DNA from: Pseudonocardiales bacterium
GTDB lineage: Bacteria > Actinomycetota > Actinomycetes > Mycobacteriales > Pseudonocardiaceae
Assembly (NCBI GenBank): GCA_019241525.1
Contig: JAFAWY010000021.1
Coordinates: 1 to 62,137 of the forward strand
Reading direction: 5' to 3'
Length of the DNA: 62,137 nucleotides
Below are positions 1-8,867 of this stretch, one piece after another. Every line of letters starts with the position of its first letter. The stretch's first letter is position 1. Made by a program: the position numbers and the translations under genes. The notes below the pieces were generated by a model. The model searched no databases and was not told where the DNA came from. It saw nothing but the letters and a program-made list of their open reading frames with translations.

Positions 1-756
1 GACCAGCTCGTTGACACCGCCGACCGGACCCCTGTCTGGGACATCCGCGCCAAGGCCTTCACCGACCCGGACACCGGCACACCGCTGCCCAGCTGGGAGC
101 AGGCCTGTGCGGACTTAACCCAGCCCGCGCATGTGGTCCGGTTCGGCCAGCAGGTGCACGTCAAGGGCATCCTGGGCGGCACCGAAGAAGCCGGACGGCA
201 CATCGGCTACCTCACCAAATACCTATCCAAAAGCATCCACCAAGCCGCCGGGCTCGATAACCACACCACCGATGCCCAGCGGGATCACGTCCACCGGCTA
301 CACGCCGAACTGCAAATCACCCCGTGCTCGCCGCGCTGTGCAGTGTGGCTTCTGTATGGGATCCAGCCCAAAGGTGCTCGACACTCCCTGACCCCAGGGC
401 GCTGCAAAGGCAAAGCTCACCGCCTCGAACACCTGGGCATTGCCGGGCGCCGCGTGCTGGTCTCGCGCAAGTGGTCCAACAAAAGCCTGGACGACCACCG
501 CGCCGAACGCGGCGAATTTGTTCGGCAACTGCTCCACCAGGCAGGCATCCACCCCGCCTACGGCCCCCAAGACGGGCCTTACCTGTGGGAACGACCCGCA
601 CCCAACGACCCGGACATCCCACCCCGGCCCGTGCTGCTCCTGCAAGCCGTGGCCGAACGACAGCGCTGGAAAGCCGAATACACCGCCGCCCAACTCGCCA
701 CCAGCGGCGCACCACCGGGTCATAACTGTTCGGCAACTGCGGATCAGGCCGCGTGA
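1..756 (+). CDS. RepSA-type replication initiator of an integrative element, 5' end missing
   Basis: The reading frame is open from base 1, so the N-terminus lies outside the window. The visible 251 residues match the C-terminal part of RepSA-like initiators of actinobacterial integrative conjugative elements, which start replication of the excised circle. Seen directly: a segment with VRFGQQVHVKGILGG and IGYLTKYLSKS, then TPCSPRCAVW, and later RCKGKAHR and VLVSRKWSNKSL, all typical of this family. The gene is followed within a few bases by an excisionase and then an integrase, the usual rep-xis-int order of these elements. The visible part has no frameshift or stop. Family assignment is from motif memory and is fairly sure; activity cannot be judged without the missing 5' end. 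Confidence 0.8.
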   Translation, partial: DQLVDTADRTPVWDIRAKAFTDPDTGTPLPSWEQACADLTQPAHVVRFGQQVHVKGILGGTEEAGRHIGYLTKYLSKSIHQAAGLDNHTTDAQRDHVHRLHAELQITPCSPRCAVWLLYGIQPKGARHSLTPGRCKGKAHRLEHLGIAGRRVLVSRKWSNKSLDDHRAERGEFVRQLLHQAGIHPAYGPQDGPYLWERPAPNDPDIPPRPVLLLQAVAERQRWKAEYTAAQLATSGAPPGHNCSATADQAA

Positions 757-767
757 TCGGAGGCGAC

Positions 768-953
768 ATGGATTCACTGCTTTCGATCGACCGGTTGTGG
801 ACCGTCGAGGAGGTATCCGTCTACTTGGGCATCCCGGTCAAGACGCTCTATCAGTGGAAATGGCGGGGTGAAGGACCACCGGTGCGGAAAGTGGGCCGCT
901 ACCTGAGATACGACCCGGCAGCCGTCAAACGCTGGGCTACGCAAGCAGCCTGA
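768..953 (+). CDS. Excisionase-like helix-turn-helix protein (Xis)
   Basis: A 61-residue protein with a MerR/excisionase-type winged helix: LWTVEEVSVYLGIPVKTLYQ is the helix-turn-helix and VGRYLRYDPAAVKRW is the wing plus end helix. Such proteins direct the integrase towards excision in actinobacterial integrative elements. I prefer the ATG at 768 over a GTG at 753, because GGAGG at 759-763 precedes it by four bases and the 753 start would overlap the rep stop. It lies between rep and the integrase, fitting an element maintenance module. It could also be a plain HTH regulator, but position and size favour Xis. Confidence 0.8.
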   Translation: MDSLLSIDRLWTVEEVSVYLGIPVKTLYQWKWRGEGPPVRKVGRYLRYDPAAVKRWATQAA

Positions 954-989
954 ACGTTTTGGGAATTCAACAGATAGGAAAAGACTGCT

Positions 990-2212
990 ATGGGGCACGT
1001 ACAAGATCGTTGGTACAAGACTGTCAACGATCCGCTACCGGTAAGACGGTTCGAGTCAAGACCGACCTGTGTGGCACTGGTTTACGATACAAGGTTCGCT
1101 ATCTCGATCCGGACGGCAACGAAAAATCCAAGATGTACCCGGACAAGTGCAAGAAGCAGGCAGAAGACTTCCTGCTTGAGGTCGAGTCTAGCAAGCGGGA
1201 GGGCAAGTACGTTGATCCACGGGCAGGTCGAGTCAAATTTCGGCAACAGGCGGAAAACTGGATAAAAGGACAGTCACCAGACGGGGCCACTCGGGGCATA
1301 TTGCAGAGTCGACTAGACAGTCAGATCTACCCGCACTTCGGAGATCTACCTGTCAACTCCATCAAATCGGCCACCGTACGGGATTGGCTGGGCAAGCTAG
1401 AAGAAAGCAAGCTGAGCCAGAACTACAAAACAGTCCTATTCACCGCGCTGTCATCCATCATGGACTCAGCGGTGGAGGATAGGTTGATCACGACCAATCC
1501 GTGCAAGGCCAAGAGCATCAGACGGCCCACTAGCATGGCTTCCAACATTGTGGTGTGGCCTCAGGACCGGTTGCGCGCGGTCCAAGAGGGACTATTAGAC
1601 CGGTTTCGGATTGCCTGCACGGTCGGCGCGGGTTGCGGGTTGCGGCAAGGCGAGATTCTTGGCCTATCCTGTGATGATATTGCTGAAGACGGTGAGACTT
1701 TGCATGTACAGCGCCAGATCCGCGTGGTAGACCGCACATTGGTATTTGCGTTACCCAAAGGTGGGAAGAAGCGGCGCGTTCCCCTGTCGACGGGGGTGCT
1801 TGCGGCCATACGAGCGCATGAGCGGGCGTTCCCGCCGGTGGAAGTCACGTTGCCCTGGGGTGAGGCAGGCGGCAAGCCGGTTACTCTCGGGTTGTTGATA
1901 ACCGGAGACGGTGGTCGGTTATACAGGGGCGACTGCTTTAACAAGGTCGTGTGGCAGGGTGCGTTTCGCGCCGCGGGCGTGGAATATCGCAGCCGGACGG
2001 ACGGCGTACACGCGCTACGGCATTTCTACGCGTCGGCGCTGCTGGCGCAGGGTGTGTCCATCAAGGAGTTGGCCGAGTACCTGGGCCACTCCGATCCCGG
2101 TTTCACGCTGCGGACGTATACCCACCTCGTGCCGTCCAGCTACGAACGTGCCCGGTTGGCCATCGATGGTGTGTTCGGCCTGAAGTCGGCTGACGGCCTG
2201 GAGGCGGCCTGA
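990..2212 (+). pseudogene. int: Tyrosine integrase of the integrative element, frameshifted near the N-terminus
   Basis: Tyrosine recombinase that would integrate the element into the chromosome. The catalytic half is complete: GCGLRQGEILGL holds the first Arg, HALRHFYASALL the His-x-x-Arg box, LGHSDPGFTLRTYTHL the late His and the nucleophilic Tyr. An ATG at 990 with AGGAAAAG just upstream begins MGHVQDRWYKTVNDP, the family's usual N-terminus, but this frame is not the frame of the remainder. The other frame picks up at ATGKTVRVKTD. Adding one base between 1033 and 1034 would join the two, so a single-base deletion is the simplest reading. Without it, translation must begin at a poor alternative such as the TTG at 959. 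No tRNA gene lies between the stop and the next gene. Confidence 0.8.
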
Positions 2213-2256
2213 TCATGGAAATTGAGCACTCCCGAAGCAGCGCTAAGATTGTTGAT

Positions 2257-3387
2257 CTAGCTGTTGAGCAGGGCGCGGGCCATGACCAGGCGTTGGATCT
2301 GGTTGGTGCCTTCATAGATCTGGGTGATCTTTGCGTCGCGCATCATCCGCTCAACGGGGAAATCCCGGGTATAGCCGTAACCGCCGAACAGCTGCACCGC
2401 GTCAGTAGTCACCTCCATCGCCACATCGGAGGCAAAACACTTTGATGCCGAGGACAGGAAGCCAACCTTGCCCTCACCACGCTCGGCCCCTGCCGCGGCG
2501 AAGTACACGAGTTGCCGGGCAGCTTCGGTCTTCATAGCCATATCAGCCAACATGAATTGCACACCCTGGAAATCAGCGATCGACTTACCGAACTGCTTGC
2601 GTTGCTTGACGTAGGCGATCGCGGCGTCCACCGCACCTTGCGCGATGCCCACCGCCTGCGCTCCGATCGTCGGGCGGGTGTGGTCCAGCGTCGCCAAGGC
2701 AGTTTTGAATCCGGTGCCGGGCTCGCCGATGATTCGGTTCTCCGGAATCGTGCAATCCTCGAAATAGATTTCTCGGGTTGGGCTGCCCCTGATCCCGAGC
2801 TTGCGTTCCTTAGGCCCGACCGAGAAACCGGGATCATCCTTGTGGACAGCAAAGGCACTGATCCCCTTGGCACCCTGGTCCGGGTCGGTGACAGCCATCA
2901 CGGTGTACCAGGTGGCTTGCCCAGCATTGCTGATCCAGCACTTGGTGCCGTTGAGCACCCAGTGGTTGCCGTGAAGGCGCGCCCGGGTGCGCATTGCCGC
3001 AGCGTCGCTGCCTGCCTCCCGCTCGGACAGCGCATAGCACGCCATCGATCCGGCGGCCACCGCGGGCAGCACCTGCCGGTTCAACTGCTCCGATCCGGCA
3101 AGCAGCAGGCCCATGGTGGCCAGCTTGTTGACCGCGGGGATCAACGAGGAAGACGCGCATACCCGCGCTACCTCCTCGATCACGATGCAAGTCGCCACCG
3201 CATCCGCGCCCTGACCGCCGTAAGCCTCGGGGATGTGCACCGCGTGAAAGCCCGAGCTGGTCAGCGCTGTCTGCGCCTCATGCGGGAACCGCTCCAGCTC
3301 ATCGACCTCCGCGGCATACGGGGCGATCTCCTTTTCGGTCAGCGCACGCACCGCCTCACGCACCGCCTCATACTCTTCGTTCACCAC
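2257..3387 (-). CDS. fadE25: Acyl-CoA dehydrogenase (FadE25-like)
   Basis: Flavoprotein that oxidises acyl-CoA to enoyl-CoA in fatty-acid or branched-chain amino-acid breakdown. The 376-residue protein runs closely parallel to mycobacterial FadE25, with [13 protein letters not shown] (FAD and substrate binding), [17 protein letters not shown] and [10 protein letters not shown], whose Glu is the likely catalytic base. Two adjacent GTG codons begin the match; the first (ending at 3387) sits seven bases after GGAGG at 3395-3399, so I start there. It is slightly shorter at the N-terminus than FadE25. It follows purK-purE on the same strand, the order seen in mycobacteria, but a hairpin pair at 3403-3464 separates it from purE. 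The left-hand mobile element ends only 44 bases beyond its stop. Confidence 0.9.
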   Translation of the reverse strand: MVNEEYEAVREAVRALTEKEIAPYAAEVDELERFPHEAQTALTSSGFHAVHIPEAYGGQGADAVATCIVIEEVARVCASSSLIPAVNKLATMGLLLAGSEQLNRQVLPAVAAGSMACYALSEREAGSDAAAMRTRARLHGNHWVLNGTKCWISNAGQATWYTVMAVTDPDQGAKGISAFAVHKDDPGFSVGPKERKLGIRGSPTREIYFEDCTIPENRIIGEPGTGFKTALATLDHTRPTIGAQAVGIAQGAVDAAIAYVKQRKQFGKSIADFQGVQFMLADMAMKTEAARQLVYFAAAGAERGEGKVGFLSSASKCFASDVAMEVTTDAVQLFGGYGYTRDFPVERMMRDAKITQIYEGTNQIQRLVMARALLNS

Positions 3388-3402
3388 TCGCCGTCCTCCA
3401 CC

Positions 3403-3464
3403 GCGTTCTGGATGCAGACTGCGGTAAATCGGTGTCCCATAACAGCAGTCTGCATCCAGACTGC
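3403..3464. repeat. Paired oppositely oriented palindromes (family B), likely purE terminator
   Basis: The copy at 3445-3464 is the palindrome GCAGTCTG-CATC-CAGACTGC (8-bp stem, 4-base loop). The copy at 3403-3422 is the same element in the other orientation (loop GATG) with two changed bases in one arm. Because they are inverted, bases 3407-3422 and 3445-3460 can also pair as one 16-bp stem. The pair lies between the purE stop and the fadE ribosome site. The same element recurs at 49025-49097. Confidence 0.8.
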
Positions 3465-3472
3465 GGAAAGCG

Positions 3473-3964
3473 TCAGTCCAGGGAGGCGCGCAGGGCGGCG
3501 TCTTTGGCGATGACCTGTTGGGCAAGGTCTTGCTGGAACGTCAGCATGCGCTGGGCAAGGGCCGGGTCACTGGTGGCCAGGATGCGAACGGCGAGCAGCC
3601 CTGCGTTGCGGGCCCCACCAACCGAGACGGTCGCCACCGGAATCCCCGCGGGCATCTGCACGATGGACAGCAGCGAGTCCAACCCATCGAGGTGCGCCAG
3701 CGGCACCGGCACGCCGACCACCGGCAGCACCGTCGCCGACGCGACCATCCCGGGCAGGTGCGCCGCCCCACCCGCCCCCGCGATGATGACCTTCAGGCCC
3801 CGACCCGCGGCACCGCGGGCGTAGTCGAGCATCCGATCCGGGGTGCGGTGCGCGGAGATCACCGACACCTCATAGGCGACGCCGAACTCGTCCAGGGCCT
3901 GCGCGGCGGCGCGCATCACCGGCCAGTCCGAGTCGCTGCCCATGATCACACCGACCACGCTCAC
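3473..3964 (-). CDS. purE: N5-carboxyaminoimidazole ribonucleotide mutase, PurE
   Basis: Class I PurE, which moves the carboxylate of N5-CAIR to give CAIR in purine synthesis. The 163 residues carry [11 protein letters not shown] near the N-terminus, [11 protein letters not shown] (catalytic His) and [14 protein letters not shown], all standard. The GTG start at 3964 overlaps the purK stop (GTGA) and follows an AGGAGA ribosome site, so purK and purE should be translationally coupled. The many other start choices upstream lie inside purK. It is the last gene of its unit: a paired hairpin follows at once. Confidence 0.95.
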   Translation of the reverse strand: MSVVGVIMGSDSDWPVMRAAAQALDEFGVAYEVSVISAHRTPDRMLDYARGAAGRGLKVIIAGAGGAAHLPGMVASATVLPVVGVPVPLAHLDGLDSLLSIVQMPAGIPVATVSVGGARNAGLLAVRILATSDPALAQRMLTFQQDLAQQVIAKDAALRASLD

Positions 3965-5163
3965 GCTGTCTCCTGACCGTGCACCGAATACCCGTCCGTC
4001 CACGCCCCGGTGGTCAGGAAGGTGGCCGAGGCCACCGCGACCTCGCGCACCGGCACCGGGTGGTCGCCGTACACCGTGACGTGGCCGATCTTGCGTCCCG
4101 GACGCTCCGCCTTGGCGTACAGGTGCACCTTGGCCTGTGGGTAGCGGGCCGTCAGGTGGTGCACCCGCTCGTCCAAACGCATCGACGCCGGACTTTCGGC
4201 GCCGAGCACGTTGGCCATCACGCAGGCTGGGGCCCGCGCGGCGGTGCAGCCCAACGGATAGTCCAGCACCGCCCGCAGATGCTGCTCGAATTGCGACGTC
4301 ACCGCACCGTCGATGGTCCAGTGCCCGCTGTTGTGCGGCCGCATGGCCAACTCGTTGACCAGTAACTTCCCCACGGGCATCTCGAACAGCTCAACGGCCA
4401 GCACGCCCACCACGCCCAGCTCCTCGGCCACCCGCAACGCCAGCTGTTGAGCGTCCTGCGCAGCGTCCAGATCCAATTGCGGTGCCGGAGCAAGCACCTC
4501 GACACAGATACCGTTGCGCTGCACCGTTTGGACTACTGGCCACGCGGCACCCTGGCCGAACGGTGAGCGAGCCACCAGCACGGCCAGTTCCCTGCGCATC
4601 GCCACACATTCTTCAACCAGCAAGCGCGTACCTGCGGCGAGGAGTTTCGCCACCATCTGGCGGCCGGCTTCCGGGCTGGACAGCACCCACAGACCACGGC
4701 CGTCATAGCCGCCACGAGCCGCTTTGAGCATGCAGGGCCAACCATGGTCAGTGCCGAACGACACCACGTCAGAGGGCTGTGTTACCTCGCGAAACGCCGG
4801 AACCGCCACCTCCATCGCGGCCAGCGCCCGGCGCATCACCAGCTTGTCTTGGGCGTGACGCAACGCGTCCGGGCCGGGGTACACCCGAACGCCCTCGGCG
4901 ACCAGGGCCCGCAAGTGCTCAGTGGGCACGTGCTCGTGGTCGAAGGTGAGCACATCACAACCCTCGGCGAAGCGGCGAAGTGTCGCCAGATCGTCATGGC
5001 TGCCCAGGACTACATCGCGGGCCACCAGGGCCGCAGAATCCGTCGCCTCAGCCGCCAGGACCCGCAGGGATTGCCCTAGCGCTATCGCGGCCTGGTGGGT
5101 CATCCGAGCCAGCTGCCCGCCGCCCACCATGCCGACCACCGGCATTCCCGTACGGACGTCCAC
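3961..5163 (-). CDS. purK: N5-carboxyaminoimidazole ribonucleotide synthase, PurK
   Basis: ATP-grasp enzyme that carboxylates AIR with bicarbonate to N5-CAIR, the substrate of PurE encoded next to it. About 400 residues, normal for the family. The N-terminal [12 protein letters not shown] nucleotide-binding loop, TFDHEHVP and the ATP-grasp stretch [18 protein letters not shown] are visible, with [20 protein letters not shown] near the metal-binding end. The start is a GTG at 5163, with a TAGGAT box nine bases upstream that would give an almost leaderless message; an internal ATG six codons later is possible. Confidence 0.95.
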   Translation of the reverse strand: MDVRTGMPVVGMVGGGQLARMTHQAAIALGQSLRVLAAEATDSAALVARDVVLGSHDDLATLRRFAEGCDVLTFDHEHVPTEHLRALVAEGVRVYPGPDALRHAQDKLVMRRALAAMEVAVPAFREVTQPSDVVSFGTDHGWPCMLKAARGGYDGRGLWVLSSPEAGRQMVAKLLAAGTRLLVEECVAMRRELAVLVARSPFGQGAAWPVVQTVQRNGICVEVLAPAPQLDLDAAQDAQQLALRVAEELGVVGVLAVELFEMPVGKLLVNELAMRPHNSGHWTIDGAVTSQFEQHLRAVLDYPLGCTAARAPACVMANVLGAESPASMRLDERVHHLTARYPQAKVHLYAKAERPGRKIGHVTVYGDHPVPVREVAVASATFLTTGAWTDGYSVHGQETA

Positions 5164-5250
5164 TAACGGATCATCCTAGCTGGGCAGTGTCCAGCACACC
5201 GGTGCGCTGCCGAGCGGTCGGTACGTACCCACCGTCCGTACACTGCGGCC
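5164..5250. promoter_or_regulatory. Divergent promoter region purK / GtrA gene
   Basis: The 87 bases between two divergent starts hold a TAGGAT box on the minus strand (5173-5178), nine bases before the purK GTG, and a TACACT box on the plus strand (5239-5244), six bases before the GtrA GTG. Both spacings suit leaderless transcripts. Confidence 0.5.
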
Positions 5251-5772
5251 GTGTCCCTGGTCGACGCGGTGCTCATCCGTATCCCGCAGCCTTACCGCGA
5301 TATCGCGGTGCGGCACCGAGAACTGGTGAAGTTCGCGGTCGTCGGCGGGATCACCTACATCGTGGACATCACGCTGTTTACCCTGCTCAAGATGACCGTG
5401 TTGGAGCCAAAACCGGTCACTGCCAAGATCGTGGCCGTGCTGGTGGCGACGATGGTGTCCTACGTGCTCAACCGGGAATGGTCGTTTCGTACCCGGGGTG
5501 GTCGGGAACGCCATCACGAAGCCTCGTTGTTCTTTCTCGTCTGCGGCATCGGCCTGATCATCAACGCCACCCCGTTGTGGATCTCGCGGTATGTGTTGGA
5601 TCTGCGAGTCCCAGTCGTCGGCTTGCTCGCCCAGGAGGCCGCCGACTTCGCCAGCGCCAACGTGATCGGAACGCTGCTGGCGATGGCGTTTCGTTGGTGG
5701 GCTTTCCGCAGGTACGTCTTCCCCGACGAGAACGTGCGCCGTCAAATTCCCGTATCAACCGACGCGGGTTGA
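5251..5772 (+). CDS. GtrA-like membrane protein
   Basis: A 173-residue protein of the GtrA family, small four-helix membrane proteins thought to move or support lipid-linked sugars for cell-envelope glycosylation. Seen: helix 1 LVKFAVVGGITYIVDITLF, helix 2 around VAVLVATMVSYVLNREWSF (the conserved N-R-x-W-x-F), helix 3 SLFFLVCGIGLIINA, and helix 4 ending in MAFRWWAFRRYVF. It matches the position of Rv3277 beside purK. The stop abuts the stop of the convergent histidine kinase with no base between them, so there is no room for an intergenic terminator. Confidence 0.85.
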   Translation: MSLVDAVLIRIPQPYRDIAVRHRELVKFAVVGGITYIVDITLFTLLKMTVLEPKPVTAKIVAVLVATMVSYVLNREWSFRTRGGRERHHEASLFFLVCGIGLIINATPLWISRYVLDLRVPVVGLLAQEAADFASANVIGTLLAMAFRWWAFRRYVFPDENVRRQIPVSTDAG

Positions 5773-7062
5773 TCAACGGACGACACCGGTACCCGGCCGG
5801 GAATTCCCCACCACGTCCTCGCCCCGAGGTACCCGCAGGTAGACCGCGAATCTGGCGGGTCGGGCAGAGCTGAGCTCCAGGCGTCCACCGTCGGCCTCGA
5901 CCAGCGCCCTGGCCAACGCAAGCCCCACACCTGTCGAAGACGCGCCGGAGATGCCCCGATCGAAGACGTGGGCAGCCAATTCCTCGGGCACCCCCTCGCC
6001 GCCATCGGTCACCTCGACAACCACCATGCGATCCGGCGCAACACCAGTCCATCGAGCAGACATCGTCACCACACCTGCACCATGCCGCAGGGCGTTGTCG
6101 ATCAGCACACCGAGCGCCTCCCGCAGCCGGCCGGGGGTGACCCGGGCGACCAGCCCGTCGACCACCCGCAGTCGCAGCGGTCGCCGCTCAGCCTCGGCCT
6201 GCGGTGACCAGTCGGCGACCACCTCACGCAACAACTCCCCCAACTCCACCGGCTCGGCGGTAGCAGCCCGGGCCTCCTCGGTGGCCCGCAACAGATCGTC
6301 GAGTACCGCACCGAGGCGCTCTGCCTGCTCGAGTGCCGCTTCGGCCTCCGCGGCGGTGTCCGGGTCGGGGTGGGCGGCCAGTTCGTCGAGCCGCAGCTGG
6401 AGCGCGGTCAGCCGGCTACGCAGCTGATGGGACACGTCACCAACGAGATCTCGCTCCCGCGCAACGAGATCGGCCAGCGCAGTCGCCGAGGCATCCAGCA
6501 GGTCGGCGAGCTCATCAAGCTCAGGGATGGCGTGCCTGGCCGGAACCCGGCGGAAGTCTCCGGCACCCAACCGCGCGGCCCGGTCGGCGAGGTCGTGCAG
6601 CGGGCTGACCAGCCGCCGCGCAGTGATGTTGGCAATCATTGCGCCCATGCCCACCGACAACCCCACGAGCAGGCCGACCAGCGCAACGACTCGCAGTTGA
6701 CCTTGCCGGACACCGCTTCCGGGCACCGCCAGCGCGATGGTGCCGCGGCGGCCCAACGCCAGTGTCTCCACCACGGCCCCGTCGCCCGGATCCGTACCGA
6801 ACTCAAGATGCCCGGTTGCTGGCCCGTCCACTACCAATTGAGCACCGGAGGGAAGCGATCGGGTGATCGCACCAAGGTCTAGCGACGAAGCCGGTAACGC
6901 CAGACCCTTCAGCCGCGGCACCATCTGGGCCAGCCTTATTTGCACGTCAGCCCGAGTGGCGTGGTCCACCAGCCGCCAGGACGCATACGCCAGCGGGCCA
7001 CCCAGCACCAAGCCGGTGATCGCTACCGCGATCAGTGTGGACCGCAGAATCCTCCACCGCAC
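5773..7062 (-). CDS. Sensor histidine kinase of a two-component system
   Basis: Membrane histidine kinase of 429 residues. Helix 1 is at about 8-28, an outer loop of some 95 residues follows, and helix 2 is at 124-145, then a HAMP segment and a DHp domain with phospho-acceptor His212 in the box GDVSHQLRSRLTAL. The ATP lid has the N box LGVLIDNALRHG, then DGGEGVPEE and a G2 stretch TGVGLALARALVEADGG. It lies 31 bases behind the response regulator gene and will be co-transcribed with it. The external domain is short and has no recognised fold, so the signal is unknown. Confidence 0.9.
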   Translation of the reverse strand: MRWRILRSTLIAVAITGLVLGGPLAYASWRLVDHATRADVQIRLAQMVPRLKGLALPASSLDLGAITRSLPSGAQLVVDGPATGHLEFGTDPGDGAVVETLALGRRGTIALAVPGSGVRQGQLRVVALVGLLVGLSVGMGAMIANITARRLVSPLHDLADRAARLGAGDFRRVPARHAIPELDELADLLDASATALADLVARERDLVGDVSHQLRSRLTALQLRLDELAAHPDPDTAAEAEAALEQAERLGAVLDDLLRATEEARAATAEPVELGELLREVVADWSPQAEAERRPLRLRVVDGLVARVTPGRLREALGVLIDNALRHGAGVVTMSARWTGVAPDRMVVVEVTDGGEGVPEELAAHVFDRGISGASSTGVGLALARALVEADGGRLELSSARPARFAVYLRVPRGEDVVGNSRPGTGVVR

Positions 7063-7093
7063 GGCCGAACGCTACGCCGAATGGCGGGCTTTG

Positions 7094-7756
7094 CTACAGC
7101 GCATCGAACCGGAAACCAACCCCCCGAACGGTGGCAATCCGGCTGCTCCCGATCTTGCGACGCAGCCAGGACATGTGCATGTCCAGAGTCTTGGAGTTTT
7201 TCAACTCTGGGTCCTTCCACACTTCACGCAGGATCTCCTCCCGGCTGACCACCTGCCCGGGCCGGGACAGCAGCACCCGCAGCAACTCGAATTCCTTGTT
7301 GGCCAGCGCGATCTCAGCACCCTCGATAAGCACCCGGCGTCCGGCGAGGTCCATCCGCACTTCACCCACTTCCAGCGCGTCGGGCGTCTCCGGGGCGCTG
7401 CGGCGCAGCAGGGCTCGTACCCTGGCCAGCAATTCGGCCAGCCGGAACGGTTTGGCGACATAGTCGTCCGCCCCTGCGTCGAGGCCGACGACGAAGTCCA
7501 CTTCGTCGGTGCGCGCGGTCAGCATGAGCACCGGGAGATCCGGACGTGCCTTGCGCAGCCGGCGGCACACATCCAGGCCGTCCATGCCCGGCAGTCCGAG
7601 ATCCAGCACCAGCAGGTCGACGCGCTGGTGGCCGGCACAGCTCAGCGCGCTGTAGCCGTCACCGACGACGAGCACCTCGTGCCCTTCGCGCTGCAGTGCG
7701 CGCGACAATGGCACGGCGATGCCGGTGTCGTCTTCGACCAACAGCACGGTGGGCAC
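7094..7756 (-). CDS. OmpR/PhoB-family response regulator
   Basis: DNA-binding response regulator of 220 residues. The receiver has EDD at 8-10, phospho-acceptor Asp52 in VLDLGLPGMDG, the TAR switch and the AKPF lysine. The winged-helix output domain follows, with VSREEILREVW and a recognition helix near KTLDMHMSWLRRKIG, ending RGVGFRF. The GTG start at 7756 has TAGGCT seven bases upstream, suggesting a leaderless message. It heads the operon with the histidine kinase. Target genes cannot be read from the sequence. Confidence 0.93.
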   Translation of the reverse strand: MPTVLLVEDDTGIAVPLSRALQREGHEVLVVGDGYSALSCAGHQRVDLLVLDLGLPGMDGLDVCRRLRKARPDLPVLMLTARTDEVDFVVGLDAGADDYVAKPFRLAELLARVRALLRRSAPETPDALEVGEVRMDLAGRRVLIEGAEIALANKEFELLRVLLSRPGQVVSREEILREVWKDPELKNSKTLDMHMSWLRRKIGSSRIATVRGVGFRFDAL

Positions 7757-7763
7757 GCTACTT

Positions 7764-7769
7764 AGCCTA
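7764..7769 (-). promoter_or_regulatory. -10 box for the two-component operon
   Basis: TAGGCT on the minus strand, seven bases before the GTG start of the response regulator; the spacing fits a leaderless transcript. The divergent phosphatase gene starts 36 bases from the regulator start. Confidence 0.45.
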
Positions 7770-7791
7770 GGCCGCGTGGCAGCCTAAGCTC

Positions 7792-8586
7792 GTGAGCACC
7801 AACGTGTTGCCGTCCCCGGATCTCGCGCTAGCTTTAGAGCTGGCCGACATTGCCGACCAGATCACCCTGCAGCGGGCTGGTGCCGCGGACTTGTGGGTCG
7901 ACCGCAAGCCCGATCGGACGCCGGTCACGGATGCCGATCTGGCGGTTGAGGACGCGGTCCGGGCAGTGCTGGGCAAGCAGCGGCCACAGGATGCGGTGCT
8001 CGGCGAGGAGCGCGGCGTAGCAGGTGCAGATACCGACCGTTGCTGGCTGCTGGACCCGATCGACGGCACCAAGAACTTTCTGCGCGGCGTGCCGGTCTGG
8101 GCCACCCTTATCGCGCTGGTGGAACGCGGCAGCCCGGCGGTCGGGGTGGTCAGCGCACCAGCGCTACGGCGGCGCTGGTGGGCAGCTACCGGGGCGGGCG
8201 CGCACACCCGGGATGCGCACGGGATCGTGCGGACCATCGCGGTGTCCGGCGTGGGGGAGCTGGCCGACGCTTACCTGTCCACCACCCACCTCGGCACCTG
8301 GACGAAGTACCGCAGCCGGGAGTCCTACCTCTCACTGGTCGATGCGACGTGGGAAAACCGGGCCTTCGGCGACTTCTGGCAGCACTGCCTGGTGGCCGAA
8401 GGTGCGATCGATGTGGCCGCTGAACCGATCGTCAGTCCCTGGGATGTCGCTGCCGTGCAGGTACTGGTCGAGCAAGCCGGCGGCCGGTTCACCGACCTCG
8501 AAGGGATGGCTCGATTCGACGGCGGCACTGCGCTGTCCTCTAACGGGCTACTGCACGACGCCGCCCTGGCCATGCTCCGGCGCTGA
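7792..8586 (+). CDS. hisN: Histidinol-phosphatase / inositol monophosphatase family (HisN-like)
   Basis: Mg-dependent phosphatase of 264 residues. The metal-site motifs are complete: the E of GEERG, LDPIDGTKNFLRGVP (DPIDGT) and WDVAAVQVLVEQAGG (WD-x-A near the end). The stretch NFLRGVPVWATLIAL and the overall length resemble actinobacterial HisN (Rv3137), the dephosphorylating enzyme of histidine synthesis, more than SuhB. No his genes lie nearby, so the exact substrate is an inference. The GTG at 7792 has TAAGCT one base before it, which is odd; the real start may be the in-frame GTG four codons on. Confidence 0.8.
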   Translation: MSTNVLPSPDLALALELADIADQITLQRAGAADLWVDRKPDRTPVTDADLAVEDAVRAVLGKQRPQDAVLGEERGVAGADTDRCWLLDPIDGTKNFLRGVPVWATLIALVERGSPAVGVVSAPALRRRWWAATGAGAHTRDAHGIVRTIAVSGVGELADAYLSTTHLGTWTKYRSRESYLSLVDATWENRAFGDFWQHCLVAEGAIDVAAEPIVSPWDVAAVQVLVEQAGGRFTDLEGMARFDGGTALSSNGLLHDAALAMLRR

Positions 8587-8867
8587 TCAGACCAAAGCCG
8601 TCTTTCACGATCTTGATTCAGCCTGACTCACCATGCTGGCCGCGTACCCGATCCGTTGAAAGCCTTGCCTGCGCAGCGCACGACAGGTAACGATATGCGC
8701 ATGCTGCGCGCTGTGCTCGAGCAATTCTGGCCGAGTCGGCGTATGGACGCGTTCGATCAATTCTGTAGCTAGGCCGCGCGTCGGCACCTGGCCCCTAGGG
8801 GCCTTTTCCGCTTGCCCGCGCGGCCGTTGTCAGCTGCTCACTCCACCCCCTATCTTGAGGAGTTTGC
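8587..8867. other. Long intergenic stretch upstream of carbonic anhydrase
   Basis: No convincing gene: the only reading frame of size (minus strand, 60 codons) has no family features. Near its right end is a short hairpin with a T-run (8790-8807), and TTGAGGAG precedes the next start. I see no known riboswitch, but a 5' leader of the carbonic anhydrase gene would span the hairpin. Confidence 0.4.
8790..8807 (+). terminator. Small hairpin with T-run (terminator or attenuator)
   Basis: GGCCCCTAGGGGCC (8790-8803) is a perfect 14-base palindrome followed directly by TTTT. With a 4-base loop it gives a 5-bp GC stem. It lies about 60 bases before the carbonic anhydrase start, so it could end transcripts from the left or attenuate the gene to the right. 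Confidence 0.5.

Noticed and set aside
8605-8787. A 60-codon open frame on the minus strand in the gap before carbonic anhydrase
   Set aside because: No ribosome site, no family motifs, and it covers most of an apparent leader region; likely chance.
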